Part shown: piece after piece, positions 36,301-48,300 of the stretch
Layout: each line of letters begins with the position of its first letter
Numbering within the stretch: position 1 is the first letter of the stretch
Assembly: GCA_963580285.1 (NCBI GenBank)
Contig: OY757010.1
Location: forward strand, 224,521,234 to 224,585,233
From: Lucinisca nassula
Lineage: Eukaryota > Mollusca > Bivalvia > Lucinida > Lucinidae
DNA: 64,000 bases
Direction of reading: 5' to 3'
Translations under genes and position numbers: made by a program
Notes under the pieces: model-generated
Told to the model about the DNA's origin: nothing
Database searches by the model: none
The model's input: the letters and a program-made list of their open reading frames with translations, nothing else

Positions 36301-39300
36301 GGTTGCCTTTAGGTACTGCAACAGAGGAATTTCAAGTAAAATACCTAAATAGTACTGAAAATTAATGATTCCCAAAAATTTCAAAAATGTAATTATCTCA
36401 CCTGGTACTATTTTAAATTCAGTGTATGGTAGCCAAAAATGATCAGTTCTACCAATTTGGCAACAATCTCATTGATTTGGTTGAGGTGTTGAAATCTCTT
36501 GCATTTAGATTGTAAAATGATTGCCCTTCTTTGGTGCTTTCAGTTATTCATTTTATATATTTCAGTCATGCAATTTATAACAATTCATGCAATCACTGCA
36601 CCAAAGTTTCCCTGTGTTACTGATTGTGTTTACAGGATGGGTGATTTGATACTTGATAAATCAAAAACAAAAAATTGAAATTAAGAGAAGCCAACAGTCT
36701 ATCCCCATATTTGAACTGAAGGACTGCAAGCAGCCTGTTCAGCACCAGAAACTTTGTGCAACTGCCAATAACTGCAATGGTATAGAAATGATGTTTACCC
36801 ATTGGTTTGTTACATTGGTTCACATGAGCCACCATAAACAAATCAGCGATTTTTTGACAGGTGAACTTCTGGACAACACAAAGGTTATATTTATCTAATC
36901 TATTAAATGATCTGTTGTGTCACCTACTTACCAATGTGTAGGCTGGTTAAAACTCACAGAAGCCCAATGCATGTAATATGTTTTGATGAAAAAAGCTTGA
37001 AAATTTTATTTTTTTCAATGTGTTTACTTGCAGCTGGACCGAACAACACAATCAGGACGATGTTACACAAAAAAAATAGTTCGGAAAATGAATGCATACT
37101 TTTCATAAAGTAACAAACAAATTATGTTAGAAAGTATCTGAAATTTGTTGCAAGACAGTTTAAAATTTGAATATTACGTTTTAAATTAAAATAATGGTGT
37201 GCCATTGTTATTTTTGGGAAATTAGTTCCAAGGCGTATGAATACAATTTTAGTTGGCAAGATGGATACTTCCTCAATTTGACAGTTACAATAATTTGTCA
37301 GTGATATGACAGGCTTCCAAGATAGGCGATGTCATAATGCTGTATGCAGGGAGAAGGCTACATAGCTGAATTTTCAAGGTATATTCATTGATGATGGGCA
37401 AAATTAAATGTGGAATGCATAAATGATGAGCATTCTGAGCATTCAAATTTACCGCAAAAAAAGAAGATGGCGGCGCCCATGAAGAAAAACATGTCAAAGT
37501 TTTTTTTTCTGGTTTTCAATTTAGGGAGGCTTTTTGATAGAAAGCTTGGTCCGAGTCACTAGTATTTGATGTGAACTATTGATCTGCAGCTGTTTTAGTA
37601 ACTTGTAAAAAGGCTAGAAAGCGGTTTCATTTTTTTCCTGGTAAAAGTGAAAATACAGAATTGCATTTATTTTCAAAGGCACAGAGATGTAGCTAATGCA
37701 AGAAAGTACTTGCTGTAATAATCGTTGGTATCTCCAGACCTTTTTCTTCTAGGACAGGTACTTTAAAAGGAAATCAGGGTCATATTTTTGCAAAAAATAA
37801 CATGCAAATCTCACACCTATATTTTTCTTGTGCAAATGTATTGAGGAACCTTAAGAGCAATGGAAACATTCATAAGAAAGAAGATGGGTCATACTACGTA
37901 GTTTCGGCTAATAAAGCCTCATCAGTGACCCTGTAATGATCCGGCAAAGAAAGCCAGAGGAAACATACTGCAATTTTGCGAATTTCGAATAGGCAGTCGA
38001 TTCAAAGACTGATATAAATCAAAATGGGGTCCAAATAATTAAAAACATGTCTAGAATATGAGTCCGAACCAATAATTATTTCCGATTTCTCAGAATATTC
38101 ACGCTGATCTCAAAGGACCAAAAGTAAAATATAAACTGCACTATGGTTGATGTACGGGGAGACGTTTTACGGCCGCCACACGGCACAACACCAGCTGCAG
38201 TGAAGGCAAATAAAAATCAAAAATGAGTTCCTTTAAGAGCAATGGAAACATTCATAAGAAAGAAGATGGGTCATACTACGTAGTCTCATCAGTGACCCTG
38301 TAATGATCCGGCAAAGAAAGCCAGAGGAAACATACTGCAATTTTGCGAATTTCGAATAGGCAGTCGATTCAAAGACTGATATAAATCAAAATGGGGTCCA
38401 AATAATTAAAAACATGTCTAGAATATGAGTCCAAACCAATAATTATTTCCGATTTCTCAGAATATTCACGCTGATCTCAAAGGACCAAAAGTAAAATATA
38501 AACTGCACTATGGTTGATGTACGGGGAGACGTTTTACGGCCGCCACACGGCACAACACCAGCTGCAGTGAAGGCAAATAAAAATCAAAAATGAGTTCCTT
38601 TAAGAGCAATGGAAACATTCATAAGACAGAAGATGGGTCATACTACGTAGTTTCGGCTAATAAAGCCTCATCAGTGACCCTGTAATGATCAGGCAAAGAA
38701 AGCCAGAGGAAACATACTGCAATTTTGCGAATTTCGAATAGGCAGTCGATTCAAAGACTGATATAAATCAAAATGGGGTCCAAATAATTAAAAACATGTC
38801 TAGAATATGAGTCCAAACCAATAATTATTTCCGATTTCTCAGAATATTCACGCTGATCTCAAAGGACCAAAAGTAAAATATAAACTGCACTATGGTTGAT
38901 GTACGGGGAGACGTTTTACGGCCGCCACACGGCACAACACCAGCTGCAGTGAAGGCAAATAAAAATCAAAAATGAGTTCCTTTAAGAGCAATGGAAACAT
39001 TCATAAGAAAGATGGGTCATACTACGTAGTTTCGGCTAATAAAGCCTCATCAGTGACCCTGTAATGATCCGGCAAAGAAAGCCAGAGGAAACATACTGCA
39101 ATTTTGCGAATTTCGAATAGGCAGTCGATTCAAAGACTGATATAAATCAAAATGGGGTCCAAATAATTAAAAACATGTCTAGAATATGAGTCCAAACCAA
39201 TAATTATTTCCCATTTCTCAGAATATTCACGCTGATCTCAAAGGACCAAAAGTAAAATATAAACTGCACTATGGTTGATGTACGGGGAGACGTTTTACGG

Positions 39301-42300
39301 CCGCCACACGGCACAACACCAGCTGCAGTGAAGGCAAATAAAAATCAAAAATGAGTTCCTTTAAGAGCAATGGAAACATTCATAAGAAAGAAGATGGGTC
39401 ATACTACGTAGTTTCGGCTAATAAAGCCTCATCAGTGACCCTGTAATGATCTGGCAAAGAAAGCCAGAGGAAACATACTGCAATTTTGCGAATTTCGAAT
39501 AGGCAGTCGATTCAAAGACTGATATAAATCAAAATGGGGTCCAAATAATTAAAAACATGTCTAGAATATGAGTCCAAACCAATAATTATTTCCGATTTCT
39601 CAGAATATTCACGCTGATCTCAAAGGACCAAAAGTAAAATATAAACTGCACTATGGTTGATGTACGGGGAGACGTTTTACGGCCGCCACACGGCACAACA
39701 CCAGCTGCAGTGAAGGCAAATAAAAATCAAAAATGAGTTCCTTTAAGAGCAATGGAAACATTCATAAGAAAGAAGATGGGTCATACTACGTAGTTTCGGC
39801 TAATAAAGCCTCATCAGTGACCCTGTAATGATCCGGCAAAGAAAGCCAGAGGAAACATACTGCAATTTTGCGAATTTCGAATAGGCAGTCGATTCCTACT
39901 GAACCCTTGTCCTTCTGAACCAGGATATGCTCTATCTTAATTAATCCTTGTCCTGCTGAACCAGGATATGCACTATCTTTTAATTAATCCTTGTCCTGCT
40001 GAACCAGGATATGCTCTTTCATAATTAATCCTTGTCCTGCTGAACCAGGATATGCTGAACCTCAACCCTTGTCCTGCTGAACCAGAATATACTCTTCCTT
40101 AATTAATCCTTGTCCTGCTGAACTGAGATATGCTCTATCTTAATTATTATAATTAACCCTTGTCCTACTGAACCAGGATATGCTCTTCCTTAATTATACC
40201 TGTTTTTTCGAAGAAACATCGGGTATATTGTTTTCGTACCACAGTTGAGTCCGGCGTCAGTCTGTCTGTCTGTCCGTCTGTCTGTCTGTCCATCACGTTT
40301 CTTGTAAATGGATCTCCTTTGTAACCACTGAAGTTACACTTTTGAAACTTTGCATGTGGATAGTACATGAAATGTAGAAGGCAGTGGGCAACTTTTTTGT
40401 GACCTTGACCTCAACATGACCCCAAGGTCAAAGGTCAAAAATTATGATTTGCCATATCTCCTAAACTGTTAGAGTTACACTTCTGAAACTTTGCTTATTG
40501 GATGGTCCTTGGAATATAGAAAATGTCAGGTTCGTTTTGGTGTGACCTTGACCTCAAGGACAAAGGTCAAAAAGTATTATTTTGCCATATCTTCTAAACT
40601 ATTAGAGTTACACTTCTGAAACTTTGGTTATTGATGGCTCTTGGCTCTGTAGAATAAATTTGGATACCTTTGGTGTGACCTTGATCTCAATATGACCCCG
40701 AGGTCAAAAATAAAAAATTATGATTTGTCATATCTCCTAAACTATTGGAGTCACACTTCTGAAACTTTGCTTATTGAATGGTCCTTGGAATATTATATAG
40801 AATATGTTGGGCTACTTTTGGTGTGACATTGACCCCAAGGTCAAAAAGTATGACTTTGCCACATCTTCTAAACTATTGGAGTTACAATTCTGAAACATGG
40901 TTATTTGATGGCTGTTGGAGTATAGAATAAATTTGGATACTTTGGGTGGATCTCAACATAACCCCAAGGTCAAAGGTCAAAAAGTATGACTTTGCCATAT
41001 CTTCTAAACTATAAGAGTTACACTTCTGAAACTTTGCTTATCAGTTAGAATGTTCTTTGCAACTTTTTTAACTTACATACATGTAGTTTTCGCTAGCTAA
41101 TATATAGTCATTAGTGTAACTCATAGAAAAAGCGGGTATTTGTGATGGTATACCATCGACTGCTGATCTAGTTAATCCTTGTCCTACTGAACTGAGATAT
41201 GCACTATCTTTTAATTAATCCTTGTCCCGGTGAACCAGTATATGCTGAACCTCAACCCTTGTCCTGGTGAACCAGAATATACTCTGCCTTAATTAATCCT
41301 TGTCCTGCTGAACTGAGATTTGCTCTATCTTAATTATTATAATTAACCCTTGTCCTGGTGAACCAGAATATACTCTTCCTAAATCAATCCTTGTCCTGCT
41401 GAACTGAGATATGCTCTATCTTAATTATTATAATTAACCCTTGTCCTACTGAACCAGAATATACTCTGCCTTAATTAATCCGTGTCCTGCTGAACTGAGA
41501 TATGCTCTATCTTAATTATTATAATTAACCCTTGTCCTACTGAACCAGAATATACTCTGTCTTAATTAATCCTTGTCCTGTGGAACTGAGATATGCTCTA
41601 TCTTAATTATTATAATTAACCCTTGTCCTACTGAACCAGAAAATACTCTGCCTTAATTAATCCTTGTCCTGCTGAACTGAGATATGCTCTATCTTAATTA
41701 TTATAATTAACCCTTGTCCTGGTGAACCAGAATATACTCTTCCTAAATCAATCCTTGTCCTGCTGAATTGAGATATGCTATATCTTAATTATTATAATTA
41801 ACCCTTGTCCTGCTGAACCAGGATATGCTGAACCTCAACCCTTGTCCTACTGAACCAGAATATACTCTTCCTTAATTAATCCTTGTCCTGCTGAACTGAA
41901 ATATGCTCTATCTTAATTATTATAATTAACCCTTGTCCTACTGAACCAGAATACACTCTTCCTTAATTATACCCGCTTTTTCGAAGAAACATCGGGTATA
42001 TTGTTTTCTTACCACAGTTGAATCCGGCATCAGTCCGTCTGTCCATCCATCACACTTCTTGTAAATGGATCTCCTTTGTAACCACTGAAGTTACACTTTT
42101 GAAACTTTGCATGTGGATAGTACATGGAATGTAGATGGCGGAGGGCAACTTTTTTGTGACCTTGACCTGAACATGACACCAAGGTCAAAGGTCAAAAATT
42201 ATGATTTGCCATATCTCCTAAACTATTAGAGTTACACTTCTGAAACTTTGCTTATTGGATGGTCCTTGGAATACAGAAAATGTTGGGTTCGTTTTGGTGT

Positions 42301-45300
42301 TACCTTGACCTCAAGGACAAAGGTCAACAAGAGCTGTCACCAGACAGCATAGCTCGCCTGTTTCGCGACTTCAAGATATAAGGAAAAATTTATGAACCAT
42401 GAAATATAGGTCACACTCACCTTGATATATTTGAGATCAATAATCAGGTCACATGGAACATATAGTCCAGATATTACATTTCAGGATCAAATTGTATCTG
42501 AATTATAAGGCAAAATCATTGAACCATGAAAATAGGTCACAAGGACCTAGATATATTTCCATGTCAATCATCGGGTCACATGGAACTAATTATCCAGGTA
42601 AGACATTTCTCCATCAAATAGTATTCAAGATAATAGGAAAAATCACTGAACCATGAAATATAGGACACACTGACCTAGATATTAATTCAAGCTCAATCAT
42701 GGGGTCACATGGAATAAATAATCCAGGTATGACATTTCTCCATCAAATAGTGTTCAAGATAATAGGCAAAATCACTGAACCATGAAAAATAGGTCACACT
42801 GACCTGGATATATTTTGCGGTCAATTATAGAGTCACATGGAACTAATAATCCAGGTATGATGTTTCTCTATCAAATTGTATTCAAGATAATAAGCAAAAT
42901 CACTGAACCATGAAATATAGGTCATACTGACCTAGATATAATTTAAGGTCAATAATGGGGTCACATGCAACTAATAACCCAGGTATAACATTTCTCCATC
43001 AAATAGTATTCAAGATAATAGACAGAATCACTGGACCATGAAATGTAGGTCACCATGACCTAGATATATTTTGCGGTCAATTATTGGGTCATGTGGAACT
43101 AATAATCCAGGTATGACATTTCTCCATCAAATAGTATTCTAGATAATAGGCAAAATCGCTGAACCATAAAATATAGGTCACAGTGACCTAGATATATTTT
43201 GAGGTCAATAATGGGGTCACCTCCATTTAATAACCCAGGTATAACATTTCTCCATCAAATAGTATTCAAGATAATAGACAAAATCACTGGACCGTGAAAT
43301 CTAGGTCACCATGACCTAGATATATTTTGCGGTCAATTATTGGGTCATATGGAACTAATTAGCCAGGTATGACATTTCTCCATCAAATAGTATTCGAGAT
43401 AATAGGCAAAATCGCTGAACCATGAAATATAGGTCACAGTGACCTAGATATATTTTGAGGTCAATCGTGGAGTCACATGGAACTAATATCCCAGGTATGA
43501 CATTTCTCCAACAAATAGACTTCAAGATATAAGGCAAAATCACTGGACCGTGAAATGTAGGTCACCATGACCTTCACCCTTTTACACTTGAACCAATGTC
43601 ACTTGATTGGCTGATGTATAACCAATTGGGTCTATAACTCGTTAGTATAATGGAAAGGTATACAACAAATTACAAAGGTGTCCTAGATTTTGACCCCCAG
43701 CCCCATCCCATCCCCAATCCCAGGCATGAACCCAGGGGTGTGTTGTCTTGGAATCTCAGAAGACACTCCCAGGTATCCAAGTTGTAAATATGAATGCTTT
43801 GTGATGAGTGACTGTTGAGATATAAGCATTTCAAAAACTTTAACACAGAATTACAAAAGGTGTTCTAGATTTTGACCCCTAGCCCCACCCCGGGGCATGA
43901 ACCCAGGGGTCTGTTCTCTTTGAACATCAGAGGACCCTCCCAGGTACTTAAGTTCCAAATATGAGTGGTCTGTGATGAGTGACTGTTGAGATATAAGCAT
44001 TTGAAAAACTTTAACGCAGTGTGACGGGAACGCAAACGCAAACGCGCACGCCATCCGAGGTGACAACAATAGCTCTCCTTGTACTTCGTACAGGCGAGCT
44101 AAAAAGTATTATTTTGCCATATCTTCTAAACTATTAGAGTTACACTTCTGAAACTTTGGTTATTGATGGCTCTTGGCTCTGTAGAATAAATTTGGATACT
44201 TTTGGTGTGACCTTAACCTCAATATGACCCCGAGGTCAAAGGTAAAAAATTATGATTTGTCATATCTCCTAAACTATTGGAGTCACACTTCTGAAACTTT
44301 GCTTATTGGATGGTCCTTGGAATATAGAATATGTTGGGCTACTTTTGGTGTGACCTTGACCCCAAGGTCAAAAAGTATGACTTTGCCATATCTTCTAAAC
44401 TATTGGAGTTACATTTCTGAAACATGGTTATTTGATGGCTGTTGGAGTATAGAATAAATTGGGATAATTTGGGTGGATCTCAACATAACCCAAAGGTCAA
44501 AGGTCAAAAAGTATGATTTTGCCATATCTTCTAAACTATAAGAGTTACACTTCTGAAACTTTGCTTATCAGTTAGAATGTTCTTTGCAACTTTTTTTAAC
44601 TTACATACATGTAGTTTTCCCCAGCTAATACATAGTCATTAGTGTTACTCATAGAAAAAGCGGGTATTTGAGATGGTATACCATTGACTGCTGATCTAGT
44701 TAATCCTTGTCCTGCTGAACTGAGATATGCTCTATCTTAATCATTATAATTAACCCTTGTCCTGGTGAACCAGGAAATGCTCTATTGTTTAATCCTTGTC
44801 CTGCTGAACCAGGATTTGCTCTATCTTAATTAACCCTTGTCCTGGTGAACCAGGATATGTTCTATCTTTTAATTAATCCTTGTCCTTCTGAACCAGGATA
44901 TGCTCTGTCTTAATTAATCCTTGTCCTGCTGAACCAGGATATGCACTATCTTTTAATCCTTGTCCTGCTGAACCAGGATATGCACTATCTTTTAATTCTT
45001 GTCCTGCTGAACAAGGATATGCTGAACCTCAACCCTTGTCCTGCTGAACCAGATTATACTATTCCTTAATTAATCCTTGTCCTGCTGAACTGAGATATGC
45101 TCTATCTTAATTATTATAATTAACCCTTGTCCTACTGAACCAGAATATACTCTGCCTTAATTAATCCTTGTCCTGCTGAACTGAAATATGTTCTACCTTA
45201 ATTATTATAATTAACCCTTGTCCTGGTGAACCAGGATATGTTCTATCTTTTAATTAATCCTTGTCCTTCTGAACCAGGATATGCTCTATCTTTTAATTAA

Positions 45301-48300
45301 TTCCTGTCCTGCTGTGCCAGGATATGCGCTATCTTAATTAATCATTGTCCTGCTGAACCTCAACCTTTGTCCTGCTGAACCAGAATATACTCTTCCTTAA
45401 TTAATCCTTGTCCTGCTGAACTGAAATACGCTCTACCTTAATTATTATAATAAACCCTTGTGAACCAGGATTGGCTCTACCCTGGAAACAGTAAAGATCC
45501 AGCTAATATGGCTTCACGAGTTGCCATCTTAGCTGGATCTGGACTGTTTGTCATTGAACTGGCATTTTTTTAGGAATTGGTTATATCAATTTATTTGATT
45601 GTTTGATATTCAAAAAACTGGGTGTGTAAAAATTAATTTATTCAGTAGTATAACCTGTAGTGTAGGATGTCCTGCCATATGCCTTAGGTTCCAGGTTACC
45701 TAAAACATTTGCTCCGTGCCATTAATAATAGTGATAAAACTCACATTCTGTTGCATCATCATGCCTTCCTGCCTGCTCATATCTCAGTGCTCTGTACAAG
45801 GCTAAATGTAAAGGAGTTTCCAAGTCCTCATCAGTACTGGATCCATCCAACCTTTCTCTCAACAAATATCTGCAAGAAAATTATATCATAGGCAATTTTG
45901 TTTAATGATTTTCAGTTTAGTGTAATTGGCCATAACTGCATCGTGATTTTCAGCTTAGTGTGTCTTGCCATAACTGCATTTGCCAAGAGTTGTCTCCTTA
46001 CACCACAACCTCTTTTATAACACTTTTAATGGGGTCCAAAGCAGAAACCATGTTAGTTAAACAACTGTGTTATATCCAAACAAAAATGTGTAGATTATAT
46101 AGAACTAGAAATGTGTCAATACAACACAAATGTCCCCGCTCAGGACCTACCTCCCCCACCCCCCATCACCTTAAGGTCATGCAGCAGGGGCGGGGTTATG
46201 GCTGAATGAAACTTTTGACATGTATCTATCATCATTCCAAATATGTAGCAAATCCATCAAATGGTTCAAGAAATATGAGCTCTCAAAAAATATAATATAA
46301 AAAATTTCTATGTCTATGACCTTGACCTTCAGTTAAGGGGGGGGGTATGGCTCAATGAAACTTTGGACCTGCAACTATTGTCATACCAATAATGAAGCAA
46401 ATCTATTATAGAGTTTGGAAAATATAAGCTATTAACATACTTATTTTCAAAATTTCCATGTCTGCGACCTTGCCCTTGAAGTCATAGGCATGGGTGGGGG
46501 TATTGCTGAATAAATCTTTGGACCTGCATCTATCATTAAACCAAATATGAACCAAATGAATCCTAAAAGTTAAAGTTCAATGTGGTACAAATACCTTAAC
46601 CTGAGTCTTAAACATTAAAAATTTCTAAGTCCGTGACCTTGACCTTGAGACCATGGGTAGGTGTGGGGGTATTGCTGGCTAAAACTTTGGACCCATATCT
46701 ATCATCATACTAAATATAAACCACATCAATTGCATGGTTTGAAAAATATGAGCTCAAGTTCTACCCTGACCAAAAACCTTAACCTGAGTCTTAAACATTA
46801 AAAATTTCTAAGTCTGTGACCTTGACCTTGAGACCATGGGTAGGTGTGGGGGTATTGCTGGATATAGGTCCATGTGGGGACCCTTATCTATCATCATACT
46901 AAATATAAACCACATCCATTGCATGGTTTGAAAAATATGAGCTCAAGTTCTACACTGACCAAAAACCTTAACCCGAGTCTTAAACATTAAAAATTTCTAA
47001 GTCCGTGACCTTGACCTTGAGACCATGGGTAGGGGTGGGGGTATTGCTGATTAAAACTTTGGACCTATATCTATCATCATACTAAATATAAACCAAATCT
47101 ATTGTATGGTTTGGAAAATATGAGCTCAAGTTCTACCCTGACCAAAAACCTTAACCTGAGTCTAACAGGATTACGTACGTACATACGTACGTACATCGTA
47201 CGTATGTACGTACGTACATACGTACACACTTTCGTACAGAAGGACGTACATTCGGAAACCATACGCACATACACACGGACGCACGTACGGAAAACCGAAA
47301 AACTCTATGCCCCCGGCATCATCCGATGCGGGGGCATAAAAATGACCATTTAATGTCATTTTTCTATATAATCTACACATTTTTGGGATCCATCTTGAAA
47401 CCCTGTTACATCCAAACTGTGTTATAATGGACCATGTTATAACGAGGTTGTGGTATATTAGGATAACAAATTATACAGGTACCATAAAATTTCTCCTAAA
47501 TTTGAACAAATTTGTTTCACAATCCAGCAAGGAGTCCAAGAAGTGCAGATGGAATGGCAAACAGTGTAGAGCATGATCAGACTGCTCCTTGAGGAACAGT
47601 CTGATCTGGATCTGCACTGTTTACTTAGGCCTGTCTGTCCCAATACTTATGTTTGTTTTGTTTTGTTTGTTTGTTTGATTGATTTGAGGTTTAACATCCC
47701 CGTCAACACTGTAAAGGTCATTTTGGAGACGTTGCTTCCAATTTTGTGGGACTTTTACCCGACATTGAGATGAAATGACACCTCAAGCCCTGCCGCTAAA
47801 TGAAACCAATAGGGTTTATAAGCATGGACGGGCCGACTCACACCGCTTTGCCTGGACAGGCTTAGATCCTCTAAACAGTTTACCAGTACTTGTGTGCGGT
47901 TGGTTTCAGCTCTGCGTGGAAGCATTATGCAGCCCATCAATTTCTTCAAGCCCCGATGGGCGGGTACCGTCCCCCAATACTTAGGATCATTACGGTATAC
48001 AGCTTGTTTTACATGAGTTTTGATTTATGGAGAGAAATCCTGCTGCCATGAGGTGCTCAAACAGATTAATCCTTATCCCACTAAATAATTAATTTAGCCA
48101 ATCCCATTTCCAACTTTGAACCAATCAGATTGCTTGATGTAATTTATTCCTGCAAATTCACAAAATGAATTTCAGTGTGGATCCTGATCAGAGAAGCCAT
48201 CTGATCTGGATCTACACTGTTTGGAAAAGAAGGGCTTGTAGTGAATAGCATGACAAGGTTTAATTGTAAATTTCTTTTGTGGAAATTTCTATAAAGAGTC

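Larger units (their letters stand above)
37851..39895 (-). mobile_element. 382-bp hammerhead tandem repeat, block 2
   Basis: Continues the array with five and a fraction units. Intervals between hammerheads are 382, 367, 379, 382 and 382. It ends mid-unit at GCAGTCGATTC, where the minisatellite resumes (CTACTGAACCCTTGTCC). Confidence 0.88.

Noticed and set aside
47077..47380. Overlapping small ORFs rich in Tyr-Val-Arg-Thr
   Set aside because: They are translations of the ACGTACGTAC microsatellite in element F.
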